Shown in pieces: positions 22,226 to 33,419 of a stretch of 64,000 nt of DNA. The position numbers and the translations under genes are program-made. The number at the start of each line of letters is the position of its first letter. The stretch's first letter is position 1. The stretch comes from Valencia hispanica (taxonomy: Eukaryota > Chordata > Actinopteri > Cyprinodontiformes > Valenciidae), in assembly GCA_963556495.2 (NCBI GenBank), contig OY747707.1:5019001-5083000 (forward strand). The letters run 5' to 3'. The notes under the pieces are model-generated. The model was given only the letters and a program-made list of their open reading frames with translations, made no database searches and was not told where the DNA came from.

Positions 22226-23425
22226 TTCTTCTTCTTCTTCTGATTTTTATTGGCGGTTGGCAAACAACAAACGGTGCATTACCGCCACCGACTAGTGTGG
22301 AGTGTGGACTGGAACGACTCTCACAAAAAAAAACAACAAAAAACTCAAATCCTCCCAAACAATCTACTTTCTTTTAAAAACTGAAATAAAACCTGATAGC
22401 CTCCAGCTCTTGAATCCCCTCTCAACAAATCAATAAGGTCTAATTTAATATTTATCTTACTGAGGTTTTGAATTAATTTCCTTTTCTCTACCTGATATTT
22501 ATGACAGTATAATATGACATGTTCTAAAGTTTCCTTTTCTCCACAGTAATCACATTTCCCTGTATCATGCTTTCTTATCATGAATAGTGTTCAAAGCAGT
22601 GTGCCCGAATCTTAATCTAGTTATAATCAGCTCCTCTCTTCTATTCCTTCCTGTGCTTCTCATTTCTCCAACTCTCCTTTGAATTTTATACAACCATCGT
22701 CCCCTCCTTTCTTCTTCCCACTGCTTTTGCCATCTTTTCTTCATTTCTTGCCTTATCTCCGTCTGACTGAAATTAATATTTAAGTTCACTGATGCATTTA
22801 TTTTGGCTTCCTTTGCAACCATATCAACCATTTCATTCCCCCTGACTCCATAGTGAGCTGGAATCCATGAAGAAGTTATTGTAAGTCCCATCATGTTTAT
22901 TCTATAAAGTGTTTGCTGAATCTCTAATAGGATGTCTGGTCTGCTTTCTGATTGGCTGCACTGTAAACTAGTCAATGAAGAGCTTGAGTCTGAACAAATG
23001 ACTGATTGTAACGGTCTCATATCTTCTACCCATTCAACAGCTAACAGTATTGCGAGCATTTCTCCTATGTATACTGACAGCCCATTATTGATTCTTTTCT
23101 TTACTTTAACTTTAAATTCAGGAACTTTAAATGCTACACCGATTTGATTGGCTGTATTCTTTGATGCATCTGTATATATTTGTAGATAATTATAATACTG
23201 ATCTATATAATTCTGTACCGTATGTGAGTTTAAAGTAAATCCCTTATCCTTGTTCTTCTTTTCCAATAAAGTGAAATCTACTATTGCCTCAGGAAGTATC
23301 CATGGTGGTATTGTTGATAATGGTACTCATTGACTAATAATAAACTGATCCAGTTTGAGATGTATTGCTCTTTGTTTCACGCCTTTCTTTCTCCCAGCAA
23401 GGTTTGATTAGGTCTTGTGTTGGGT
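22226..23425 (-). mobile_element. I-clade (Nimb-like) LINE 3' half with RNase H
   Basis: The 233-residue minus-strand frame at 22565-23266 is an RNase H domain with all expected acidic and histidine positions: YTDASKN (Asp), GEMLAILLAVEW (Glu), CSDSSSSL (Asp) and SSWIPAHYGVRGNEMVDM (His, Asp). It is preceded, in frame upstream of the first Met, by PLSTIPPWILPEAIVDF, the RT-RNase H linker. A one-base frameshift near 22575 separates it from the C-terminal zinc knuckle at 22345-22581 (CDYCGEKETLEHVILYC, pattern C-x2-C-x7-H-x4-C). The 3' end (reverse complement ACCGCCAATAAAAATCAGAA then GAAGAAGAA) and GTCGGTGGCGGTAATGCACC are typical of this clade. The RT is missing: 5'-truncated. Confidence 0.8.
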
Positions 23426-24431
23426 GATCCTGCTCATGTCCCTGCAAATTTGCCCAGTAATTAAATATTAATTAATTCATTGGGGCTACTTCTTACTTTT
23501 CATTTGCAGTCGATATCATTATTGAGTTCACCAGTAAAAATTACAATCATCATTTATTAATTTTAATCACTTGTACACAAAATGCTCGTTCCATTCACTT
23601 ACATTGCTTTATGCTAAGGTAAAGCAAACGGACTTCTGCCAGAAAAGCTTCTTTTTTTAAATCATAGTCATTATTATAATTGTATATACGTACATTTAAT
23701 GTTTTATATTACAGATATTAAATGTTGAAAATACACATTTGTATAAGATAACTTCCCCCTAAAGAGTAAAATGTTACATTGTTGTATAGAAACCTATATA
23801 CGACATACCACAGTTGAAATGTATAAGTGCACAAAATATGAAATTATTCAGATGTAGCCGATCCTAAATTGACATAAAAAGTAAAATATTTAGTATAGAC
23901 AAGAAGCTTTATTTAATGTGTAGCACACTTGATTAGGCTACATTCAATCATAAATATGAAACTTTGAAATTATGCAGAAAAGTGAAATGTTTAATATGCA
24001 CAACAAAACCTTACATAATGTATAACATTATTTAATTACAGGTGATCATTTTAATTTTGCATTAATTTTATGTAAAATAAAAAAACAGCCTCAAACTTCA
24101 AATAAAAAAAATTGAAAATGATTGTCAAAAAACGAGGAATAACAGTTTTTCCTTTATTTTGGATTAATCCGTGAAATAACATACTGTTTGTTAATTTACT
24201 TATACTTATAGTTATTTTACAGTAAATGTTTGTCAAAAAACAAAAATTATTTGTTTTTTGTAATCATTGGATAAACACTTAAAATAAAATGCTGTTTGTA
24301 AATTTACACAAAATGTTCAGTAATTTTTACAGTTTTATACACTATTTTGAAAAAACAGAAAAATGCCGTAAAAAATACAGTTATTTACGGTAAAAAAAAA
24401 CATTTTTACAATGTAAAAATAACACATAACA

Positions 24432-24525
24432 CTTCTTCTTTGTGTTTATTGCCAGCTGGTAAACAACAAATTGGTGCATTACCGCCACCGACTGGTATGG
24501 AGTGTGGAGCAGAATGTCACTCAAG
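24432..24525 (-). mobile_element. Second Nimb-like LINE 3' tail
   Basis: TAAACAACAAATTGGTGCATT followed by ACCGCCACCGACTGG and GGAGTGTGGA repeats the 3' untranslated end seen at 22250-22310 in the same orientation, preceded by the CTTCTTCTTTG tail. Only about 90 bases are kept. A third trace (TGGAGTGTGGACAAGAACG) occurs at 53489. Confidence 0.65.
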
Positions 24526-24557
24526 GTTGTATTTGCTGGTTATCTTGGGTCAATGCA

Positions 24558-24809
24558 TTACATGGTTGCAACGTAATTTACATCGCCCTCTTGTGCCGGG
24601 CCTCTGCCACGATTCCTGCTGCTCCTCTGATTATAGTCCCTTCTTACCTGCTGATGACCTTGATTGTCTCTCCAAATAGTTCCTGGTTTCCAGCTGGTTT
24701 TCCTCTCTATATGGTCCTGCGGGTGAAACAATCCCCAGTAACGGGACACAATCATTTTCTCTACTGGTACATCTCCATGGATTAAGTTTACTGAGGTCTG
24801 AGTCTCCAA
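24558..24809 (-). other. Unrecognised open frame, 83 codons
   Basis: The frame is rich in charged and polar residues (for example RRDYNQRSSRNRGRGP near the C-terminus) and looks less random than neighbouring frames. No domain is recognised. A stretch of the opposite strand (TGCTGGTTATCTTGGGTCAA at 24535) is nearly repeated at 54896, so at least part is dispersed repeat. It may be a retroelement accessory frame; the evidence is weak. Confidence 0.2.
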
Positions 24810-25292
24810 ACAGAATCTCTCCCACCACCTCTCCAGTAGAGTCTATACCTGAAAGACGTACCTAAGAAGAAGCCGTCGACCATCTTGCACATTGAAACCG
24901 TTGTCAATAAATGTTGAGCAACCTTTGCCGTGTGTTGTTCTGGGTCCCAACCACACTTAATACATTATGAAATAAGCAGACATGCGCATGCTTTACATTA
25001 GAGCTCAGTCATATCAAGAATACAAATGAAAGAGTCGAAACTTATGAATCCTACACAAGTGATTTTCAGTCAAAACTGACCCTGATTGTGCCCTATTTTA
25101 TCATTCATAATGCATTAGTTTAACATTGCGGTTGTAACTTAACTGTAGCATAATGCTACAGTTTACACCCAAACACACATATTTTAAACTACATGTTATT
25201 GAATTGGTAGTTAATTGGAATTTTTCTTGTGGTAAAATAAAATTTTTGATAAATAATTTCTCTGTGCATACTACCTGTGTTCAGAGAGGTGT

Positions 25293-25660
25293 TGTTATGG
25301 AAATGATAAATATCTCCTTCCTTAAGCAACGATGAGGCTCCAGTCCATCGATGTTTTTGATATTTTAATAAATGAATCGGCCAGAATCATGATACAGGCG
25401 TTCGGCTGGGACTCAACCGCACCACTAGTTGCTTAAGGTGGAAGGTCTCCTGCCTCCGTCCATACACTCAGCTTCCAAACATAAAGCAATTTAATATTAT
25501 ATCCTTACTCCCTCCTACGCTGTCTTGATGTCTCGTCTATCCTCCAAGGTTATGTAAGCAAAAACACTCTGAGGATCTCTAAATGACATATTCCCTAAAC
25601 GCGTTTACTATCATGTAAATAATCAATTCATTCACATGAACTTGAGATGTTTCCGTAACA
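25293..25660. mobile_element. Solo LTR, 368 bp, with 4-bp target duplication
   Basis: The element starts TGTTATGG and ends CCGTAACA, an inverted TGTTA/TAACA pair, and is flanked by GTGT on both sides (25289-25292 and 25661-25664). The interior aligns by eye with the segment at 36108-36465 (ATATTCCCTA, TATGTAA.CAATCA.TTCA). No internal retrotransposon sequence flanks it, so it is a solo LTR. Confidence 0.7.
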
Positions 25661-25719
25661 GTGTATGGGCTGGTCTAGCCCGGCGCTTCCTGTTCAAAAG
25701 GTTCATGATGTCATTGATT

Positions 25720-27062
25720 GCACTCCCGCTACTGGTGCATCACCGTTGCTGTGAATCCATCAGTGAACGTCTGTATTGCTGTTAAAACGGCTCATCCTGC
25801 GTTTTAAGCTGAAATGTTGGACATGTCAGGAGGAAAATAAAAAATGATGTGTGACATTCAGTCTCGCCAGCAGTTTATATAGAGGTTCGCTAGACCCAGC
25901 TTTTATTTTGGTAGTCCACTTCCGTTTATCGGCAAGTAAATTTGCATATCAGCCATATAGTTTAAGCTAAATATTTAGCTTCAAATTAAATGTTCAGCTT
26001 GCTAACTAAGTATTTAGTTTCGGGTGACCACCAGTCCTCTTTTCCCCAGACGTGTCCCTTTTTCACGTGCTGTCCGGGGCGTCCGGGGGATTTCATAGAT
26101 TGATGAAAAATATCTGGGTTTTCATTGTTTCTAAGGGGACCAATAAGCATACCTAAACTGACTGGTGCGATGCATCCAATTCTCTCGTCTGACATCCTCG
26201 CCGAGCTGCTGCCTAGTGGATGGTTTGATCCGTTCATATACGGAATAGACAGGGGGCCGCGTTGCCCTGCATGCACCGCATTGCGTCTGTTTAGAAGATA
26301 TCAAAGCACAAGTGTTTCTTTACAGATGAACGGAGCTTGTATATTTGTTTTTGTGTGACAAAAGTGGCAAAGATCCAATAGGTTCACATGGTCACAAAAA
26401 CGATATTAATGCTGTGCAAAGTGAGAGTTCGTCTCTAAATTGACAAAGGAGGATGAAGATGAAAACCAAAGACTGGAGTATACACTTTATTATTGTCTTT
26501 TTGAGACTGCTGGTCTTTTTTTTTTTTATTATATCGAAAAGTTTTCCCAGAATATAATTTCAGATTTTTGTTTAATTTTTGGCAATTATAATTTAAAAAG
26601 GGAACTATTATTGTTACTGGTAAAATTTTTTATTTCGAAAGAGTAATTATTTCTATTATTTATTAATTTCAAGAGATTTTAAAGTCATTTTTCTACTTGT
26701 GAAAGTCTATTTGAAGTTTATTTAACTGTTCATTCTAGCCACATGGAGAATGCACGATTTTAATATGTTAAAATCAAAAGTGTCCTCTTTTTAGGAAATC
26801 AAAATATGGTCACCTTAATTCAGTTCAAAGTTAAATATTCAGTTAATAGACTAAATATTTAGTTGAACAGCTAAATATTTAATTTGTAAGCTAAATCATT
26901 AATTTGTAAACTAAAGATTTAGTTTGAAACTGTGACATTTACAAATGAATAAATAACATGGATGCAAATATGACTTTGAAAAATGAACCCCCATTTGTTA
27001 ATCATATGACCGGCTAGATAACCCAAATTACTGCTGTTCACTTTTGTAAACAGTAAAAAGAT
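25720..27062. mobile_element. Palindromic-satellite element, copy A
   Basis: This copy carries the internal non-repeat core seen in copy B (25720-25960: GGTGCATCACCGTTGCTGTG, GAAATGTTGGACATG, TTCAGTCTCGCCAGCAG, TTATCGGCAAGTAAATTTGC), then CTAAATATTTAG repeats (25965-26020 and 26820-26935). On the right it has the terminal region AATAACATGGATGCAAATAT to ACCCAAATTACTGCTGTTCA. It is interrupted by a hAT-like element at 26022-26816. The left terminal inverted repeat is missing. Confidence 0.7.
26022..26816. mobile_element. hAT-like element inserted in copy A
   Basis: The left end GGGTGACCACCAGTCCTCTT and the reverse complement of the right end (AAGGTGACCATATTTTGATT, then TCCTAAAAAGAGGAC) form a terminal inverted repeat of a known vertebrate non-autonomous hAT type. 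It splits the TAAATATTTAG array of copy A. The 8-bp target duplication is not clear. Interior frames have no intact transposase. Confidence 0.6.
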
Positions 27063-28850
27063 CTCCAAAGCACTCTGCAGACAAGAGGGGGATGTTGGGT
27101 TCATCGCGCCTCCAGGACCATCAGACGCTGTCTGCATGCAAACTGGTTGTTTGGGAGGCATGTCAGGAAAAAACATTTTCTGTCCCACCATAAAAAACAT
27201 GAAGATGTGGAGTTACTGAGAACTTTGGTCAGATGAGACTCCAGGTGGATGTCGTGTTTACCGTGCAGGAGGTGTGCAGGGAGATGTTCCCATGGTTTCC
27301 CAGTTTCACAGCTTAAGGTGAGATTCAGCCATCAAAAAGTACTTTTTTTTAAATCTCTCTGTGGATTTCATTGCAAGTCTGCTGACGCTCCACAAGCTCC
27401 TAAACAACAACAAAAAATTGTTTCCGTGTTTAAGGATTTCATCTCTCACCAGAGACTTATCTCTTCATCTCTGCCTCTTCAACAAAGTGCAGCAGGTCCA
27501 GCTTTGTGAACCCAGCTCCACGAAATGAAATCCAGATGTTGGAGCAGAAAACTCAACAGAAAGCAGAAGTGAAATGCATGTGCGTGCATCTCTTTAACCC
27601 TATAGGAAATACCAGATAACAAATAGCAGACAAGAACTACATAAAAGGGACTGCATTGTGTAAAGGGAAGGTTTTTCTTAGCTTATACTGAGCTAACAGA
27701 AAATATGGGAGGGGGAAAAAAGCCTCCGGTTCAACATCGCCGCATTTAGAAGTAAAAAATCATTGCAAAGCAGTTTCTAAAAATGTATGAAATGTGCTGT
27801 CAGCACTTGAAACATTGGCATCCGTAGAGACTCTGCCTCGTGGGTTACCAGGACAACTAGTGACCTGCTCACATGTGTTAGCTGCACCCTCACCATGCTG
27901 CTTCCTTTGAGAGCACGGCAAGCAGAAAAGGCCATTTAAAGCTCAACAATAAAAGAATCTGGCTGAAAAGACGGTTTGCATCGGTTTGCTTTAGACTGCT
28001 CTTTGTTTAAAAATTATTTCAGGTTTTGTTTTAATTGGTTTAGAAAATCTTAGAATTTCTTTGGATTTACCCGATTGGCTGCAGGGGAGTTTCTGGCGTT
28101 TATGCTCCTTACTGATGATCTGACAGATACACACTGCATTCGAACATTTGCGCTCTTAAAGGCCAAACCACCGCAGCAAGTTTAACTCAAACTCTGCCTC
28201 CTGATTTCAAAGCTGCCTGAATATCGTCTTTAAATAAACGCTGGGGATCTGAACAACAAATGTAAACAAAAACGTGTTCATCTGGTGAAATAGACCAGTC
28301 ATGTGCAAAAAACAACTGTCAAAGGTTGAGTTGCTATGATCTGAATAATGATTTATCAGGAAGAGAAATTGGGTTAAAAGTTTGTCCAAGAGCAGTTTTT
28401 CTAACAAATCTAACAAACCGGCACCCAACCCTGGGATTTTAAACCCCCTTGGGGTGAGCCCATACTGCCTGTAATGCCCCACAGCGGGGGGTGACACCTT
28501 GTGGCATAAACCAGGATTTAAAAAACATTTACGTCTATGTTGTAAGTTTTGCTCCAGTTCTGACTGGCATTGTTACTATGGTGTGTACCAGCATAAGCCT
28601 TCCCGTTTCTCCTAAACGCTGTCTCAGCAGAACACCTTTTGTGGTCGATTCATGTAAGTCTTACTTTTCTCCACATAATCAGGCCGTCGTTGACTTGGAT
28701 TTAATAACAGCACTGCAACAATGGAGTCAACATGTTCTTTTGAGGAGATCTTCTGTCACACCACTCCAACTCTGAGTCCGTCTGCAGTTGCTTTGTGGTT
28801 TTGGTCTCAAAAGTCGCTTTACTCTGCTGCTACACATGTTGGTTATCCAT
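27063..28850. other. Intergenic, nothing recognised
   Basis: Short frames at 26919-27200 (minus), 27249-27509, 28207-28497 (minus) and 28491-28775 show no domain. No RNA gene or repeat end recognised. Confidence 0.4.
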
Positions 28851-28854
28851 AGCC

Positions 28855-29085
28855 ACGTCTCCTTGAAGTGTCAAAGGGGGGCTGCTCCCTATATCCAGCA
28901 GTCCTTGGGTGAGAGGTGGGGTCAACCCCCGACAGAGACACACAGGACAAACAATCATGCACACATTATCACCTTAGGCTCACCAGTTAACCTAACTGTC
29001 AGGTTTTTGGACAGTGGGAGGAAGCAGGAGGACTCAAACCCTGGACAAGGCAACAGTATCAACTGTTCCACGATGACGCCCATCC
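28855..29085 (-). mobile_element. Old SINE-like repeat
   Basis: The pattern AGCAGTCCTTGGGTGAGAGG, GGGGTCAACCCCCGACAG, ACAATCATGCACACATTATC, TTAACCTAACTGTCAGGTTT, TGGACAGTGGGAGGAAGCAG is a decayed copy of a fish repeat whose minus strand has a tRNA-like head. Here the B-box-like CCAGGGTTTGAGTCC is kept. No intact A box is seen, so it is an old copy. Confidence 0.5.
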
Positions 29086-29124
29086 ATGTTGGATTATTGA
29101 TTTATATAATAAAGTGATCTGCGA

Positions 29125-29560
29125 ACGTCAACCAGGGGTTGCGTTAACCCAATATTTTCCGTATTTGGCCGTTTTTTTTTTGTTTTTTTTTTACGGTGAC
29201 GGAAAGATCTAAAGGCCGTCCGTCATTTTGACAGATTGCAATTCACACCCCTGACCACTTGGTGCAGACGCTTAAACATTTTCAACTTTAAGCATAGAGT
29301 TCAGGCATTCAGATGGCTCCAGCTCAACCACTGATGCAGAGGGAGCACATGCTGCTGGGTTTCCTCCCTCTGAAGCGATCAGGAAAGCCCTCGTTCAGAG
29401 AGACTTGCCGAAATCTGATGTTACTTAACTCCAAAACTTGGACTGAAGTTTCACTCATAATTTCAGTCTCCAGTGAGGGAACAGAGCGCAGATTCACCGT
29501 CCATTACGCACAAGCAGGAGCCCGGTTCAGCTCCATGCGGAGCGTTTAGGCCACAGCAGG
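29125..29560 (+). mobile_element. hAT-like transposon remnant, second copy
   Basis: The left end GTCAACCAGGGGTTGCGTTA and CCCAATATTTTCCGTATTTG repeat the sequence at 640-700. The frame at 29313-29549 (79 codons) encodes KRSGKPSFRETCRNL and ISVSSEGTERRFTVHYAQ, parallel to the frame at 978-1217 and keeping the E-R-x-F of the hAT C-terminal region. The block between terminus and coding remnant is short, so this looks like one internally deleted subfamily. Confidence 0.55.
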
Positions 29561-29919
29561 TGAAATCATGGGCGTAAGGATTGCTGGGTGTGCGTAGGAC
29601 ATGTCCCCGTCACTTCCCGTGTCGGTGCCCGCTGTTCCCCTCACTTTTTTCAGCTGTTACTACCGTTTAATGCTACACAACGCTTCTGAGACGTGTCTAA
29701 TTTGCGCTGCATCGCGCCTGGTGGAAACAGTCCCTTTGATTGTGATGGCGGCTATCGGCTGCGTGTTACGCTTCGCAGGCGTTACGCGCTGCTTACGCAA
29801 CCGGTGGGAAAGTAGGGGAGAGCCAGCTGACACAGAAAAGGTGGAAAAAGATGATAGCCAAGACAGCCGGACTGATCGCACTCCCTTATGGAAAAAAACA
29901 CATGGGAAAAAATTATATG

Positions 29920-30290
29920 TGATCACATGTGAAACATCTTTGACTCAAGTGTAATCCACATGTTAAAACATGTGAAAAACATGTGACAACCTGTGTTTTG
30001 CCAACATGTTGGAACATTTTCGCGGTAATGATAAACTGTGGAACCCATGGACATTCACATGTGAAGGCCATAGGATAACACCTAAACAACATGTGAAACA
30101 TGTTATTTTCCACATAAAACCTACATGTGGAAAAAAATATATATAACCCATGTGGGAATGACATGTGAAGACCAGGTGAAGTCTATGTGATTACATGTGA
30201 AAAATATGTAAAAGCATACATGTGAAGTCCATGTGTGCTTCACATGTGGTTTACCAGGTACCACATGGCATAACATGTGATCCTATGTGA
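29920..30290. repeat. CACATGTG-rich repeat block
   Basis: About 370 bases hold roughly twenty copies of ACATGTG, CACATGTG or CATGTGA in both orientations (for example 29931 CACATGTGAAACATC, 29967 AACATGTGAAAAACATGTGA, 30057 CACATGTGAAGG, 30168 ACATGTGAAGACC, 30240 TCACATGTGG). Spacing is irregular. The palindrome is an E-box (CANNTG). The origin (MITE or minisatellite) is not clear; a similar CACATGTAGTCTACATGTGATG palindrome occurs at 272-293. Confidence 0.75.
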
Positions 30291-30754
30291 CTTTTCAGTA
30301 AGGGACTGGATGACCAGCCATTGTTTGTGGTTGCAAACGTCGGATTTTGCAGTATCTCAGAGTCTTTTTTCTTTTTCCTATTTTAATGCATTGCGGAAGG
30401 ATCAGGTCGGGACTCAGATCGGCAGATACTCAGAATTAAATGACTCAGGGGCAAAAACATGTGATCTGGACATGCTGTGGTCACCTGGGTGGTCTGGCTG
30501 TTAACTCTACTGCAGCTATCTGTTGTAGCTTCAGCTTCACTGATTACAGTTGTCGCGTGATCCTGGAGCAAAAAAAAGTGTTTCCAGTGGAAAACTTCCA
30601 CAGAGCTGAGATGATCTCTGGAGCAAAGATGCTCACTCCTCCCTGTTTCTGTCACCTACGAGCAGGCGCGCATCCATCTGACGTATTCCTGTCAAAATCG
30701 CCCTTTTTTCAGAGGAAACAATCAGTTCAGTGATTACCGTTGGAGAGCGTGCAG
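30291..30754. other. Intergenic, nothing recognised
   Basis: Overlapping short frames on both strands (30383-30733) without recognised domains. Confidence 0.4.
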
Positions 30755-30835
30755 CTTCAGCATCATTTATGATAATAAAAATCATAATACATTTTATTTG
30801 AGGGCGCCTTTCCAAAACCCAAGGTCACCTGCTGG
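30755..30835 (-). mobile_element. LINE/SINE 3' tail fragment
   Basis: ATAATACATTTTATTTGAGG followed by GCGCCTTTCCAAAACCCAAGGTCACC is the reverse complement of a fish retroelement tail. The same tail in the plus orientation is at 47425-47482 (AAGGTGACTGTGG...AAAAGCACCTTTAAATAAAT). Confidence 0.55.
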
Positions 30836-31214
30836 TTACCTAGAGGCAAAGAAAGTGTCTCACAACGAACTGAGGAAAATGAAATAAAGGCTGAATTTTA
30901 AAAACTCCTAAATTAAGTTGTCACACTTTAGTTTTACTGATATACAGTTGACCCCATCTATTCGTTGATTATTCCGTGGAACGTAAATTCAAAGTGGATT
31001 TTTTTGCAGAATCTTCCTAAAACATTCAAAAGAAAATGCAGCTCTGGAAGCAGAAATACCGATGCGCATCATCTCTTGAAACGCGTGGATTGAAGAGGTT
31101 ATTCTGCCTTTAGGGCAGTATCTCAAAAGGTACTTGGAGAAGTGTTTTTGGAAATAACTCATTCGCATTGGAAACATATGAAAAACAGGTTCCAGTTTTC
31201 CTCTTTTTAAGATT

Positions 31215-31545
31215 TGCAAGGCAAGGCAATTTTATTTGTACAGCACACTTTCAACAACAAGGTAATTCAAGGTGCTTTACATGATTAAGGGGTAAAATAA
31301 AAACAGCAATAAAACACAGACAAAGCATAAAAAGTAAAAACAGCAAGAAGCATAAACAAAACATGATACATCGAAGCAGGACTCAAAGGCAGCTCTAAAC
31401 AGATGTTTTTAGCTGTGACTGAAAAGAACTCAGTGTTTCAGCGGGTTTGTTCCAGATTAGAGGAGCATAGAAACTGAAAGCTGCTTCTCCATGTTTGGTT
31501 CTGATTCTAGGAATGTTGAGTAGACTGGAATTAGAGGGTTTTTGT
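31215..31545 (-). mobile_element. L2/Maui-like LINE 3' end
   Basis: The start TTGCAAGGCAAGGCAATTTT, then TATTTGTACAGCACACTTTC and GGTAATTCAAGGTGCTTTAC, is the same tail as at 19268. It continues, on the minus strand, into the C-terminal coding remnant AAFSFYAPLIWN. The copy is 5'-truncated to about 330 bases. Confidence 0.8.
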
Positions 31546-31549
31546 GGCT

Positions 31550-32430
31550 CTAAAAGATGAGGAAATTGAGAAATTGAAATTTATGGTGGGAGATTAATAG
31601 CTTGGGGATGTCATGAGATTAGGGTTATGGTTTTCATATCTGCCCTTCGTGTGACCAAGCTAAATGTCCCATCATCATCATCATCATCATAATGCTGAGT
31701 CCAAATCCACAGGCCTGCTGCAAGACGGTTCCGGTTATTCCACAAGAAATCCACTTTGGCAGGGAAAAACAGAGCCAAAGGCCAGCGACATGCTCAGCTT
31801 GGAGTTTGCTCGCAATCAGTTCGACTTTTCTTCTTTTTCTCCTCTTCTTTTCCTCAAGCAGCCCCCTGCTGCATGGAGATAAAAAGGGTATAGTTCAGAC
31901 ACGGGGGGGTGGGGTGGAAATGTCAGGATTACGAAGTGTTCCCGAGACGCCGTGACCAGGGATGACAACCTGGGGTTGCAACATTTTCTCCAGTCCTCCT
32001 GAAAAATCAGCTGCAGTTTTTTCCCGTTTTTTTTTTTTTTTTTTTTTTTACAGAGGCTAGGAGCATTTTTTGTATTTGATCTGAAGGTTGCACATGAACC
32101 TTTATCTTACTGTTTATTCAGACCAGTTTCTTAAGATGTGACTGAATGGGCTCACACGAAGTCAGAAATGTTTTATGACCATTAGTGAATCATGGAGTTA
32201 CATCAGAACAAGTGTTTCCACACCAAGAGTTACACAGATAATACGAGACGCTCATTATGAAACCCAGAGCAGCCGGAGCAAAGCAACAAATCAACTCTGA
32301 ATCGTTACAAGTGCAGTCTGCTTCCACCGGTTAAGAAAAGTGACTAGAATTAAATACATCTTTTCTTGCGGCCGGTCGCGTGATATCACATTTAGAAGTC
32401 ACTCTGACGTGGTTAAACCACAAGAGGTGA
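31550..32430. other. Intergenic with simple repeats
   Basis: A (CAT)n run lies at 31671-31690 and a T tract of about 25 bases at 32027-32050. No gene or element end recognised. Confidence 0.5.
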
Positions 32431-32499
32431 ATTGCTAAAGAAGGCTGCTGTCTACAGAGGGCTGTGTCCAAGCATGTGAATGTAAAAAGTTGAGTGGAA

Positions 32500-32740
32500 G
32501 GAAAAAACAGCCGTCTACCAGGACATCTTGGAGCGCGTCATCCTTCTTTCCGTCGACAGACTTTATGGAGAAGCTGATTGGAGTTTCCTGCAGGACTTGG
32601 TACCGGCCCACGCTGCCAAAGGGCCCAATACCTGCTTTAATTGCCGCGGTAACACCTGCAAACTGGCCAAACCTGAACGCCACAGAGAATCTTTGCCAGA
32701 GGTCACGCTAGTCATTTTGACCGACTGGTTCCAAAAAATC
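32500..32740 (+). mobile_element. Tc1/mariner transposase fragment
   Basis: Across two plus-strand frames the sequence reads YQDILERVILLSVDRLYGEA, then WSFLQDLVPAHAAKGPNTCF, then (shifted frame) NWPNLNATENLCQRS. This matches the second half of Tc1-like transposases: the second catalytic aspartate in the Q-D-x-x-P-x-H box, then W-P-x-x-S-P-D-L-N-P-I-E-N-L-W, which is degraded here (the third catalytic position lies in the damaged part). No inverted repeats are seen, so this is a coding relic only. Confidence 0.6.
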
Positions 32741-33129
32741 CAGTTATAGCCCTAATCTGTTTTTACTGGTCAATCTTTAAAATCATATCATATTCAATAG
32801 TATTTATTTATTTTTATTCATTTTAATTAATATTTAATCCAAACAAGCTGAACAGAGAACTACATATGAACAATGAAATTAAACAATTGCGCTTTGAATA
32901 TGAACAGTTTACCTGCTGTGGCCTGAACACCCAGTCTCACGTCTTCTTCCTGCTCCGCGTGGAAGTGAAATTATTATCATCAAGCTTTGATTTCCGGACA
33001 AAATTAATTATCCATATCTATGATGATCACCTGACTGTGTGTAATCAAATAGTGGGATTGTTGCAGAGGTTTCTGTCACGAGGTTTTGGTTTAAAATGGT
33101 AAATGTCTGCGAGTCTGCAACAACTGGTC

Positions 33130-33235
33130 AGCGGTGTGATCACTAATCTGTCGGACGGCCTTCAGATTTTTCCATCACGTTCTAAAAAAAAAAAACTGTC
33201 AAATACGGAAAATATTCGGTCAACGTGACCCCTGA
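33130..33235 (-). mobile_element. hAT-like element end, third copy
   Basis: The reverse complement reads TCACGTTGACCGAATATTTT then CCGTATTTGACAG and continues with GGCCGTCCGACAGATT, the same terminal region as at 640-760 and 29125-29240, in the opposite orientation. No transposase remnant adjoins it. Confidence 0.55.
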
Positions 33236-33419
33236 TGTGGAAAGGAAGTTGAGAAACACCAGAACCAAGAATGCAGACGAGATGAAGGCAACTAAAGCAA
33301 CCTGGGCTTCATGAAAAGAGAGCCTCAGCAGAACCACTGGCTAATCGCCTTGATGCCACGCTGCTTCAATTCAGTTACTGATGTAAAAGGAGCCCAGACC
33401 ATGGCCTGAGTGCAGTAAA

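Larger units (their letters stand above)
18866..24413. mobile_element. Composite bounded by CACTA-like ends (CACTGTAAAAA)
   Basis: The left end CACTGTAAAAATAAAATC at 18866 and the reverse complement of the right end (CATTGTAAAAATG at 24413) resemble the CACTR termini of En/Spm-type transposons. Next to both ends there are many TTTACAGTAAA-type sub-terminal motifs (18880-19260 and 24160-24400). Between them lie younger insertions: an L2 LINE (19268-20945), another inverted-repeat element (21164-22075) and a Nimb-like LINE (22226-23425). The right terminus has one change in the CACTG core and I do not see a matching 3-bp target duplication, so a single original element is likely but not proven. 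23430-24160 is AT-rich with no coding signal. Confidence 0.45.

Noticed and set aside
31664..31882. Frame starting with a histidine run
   Set aside because: The histidines come from a short (CAT)n microsatellite and no domain follows.
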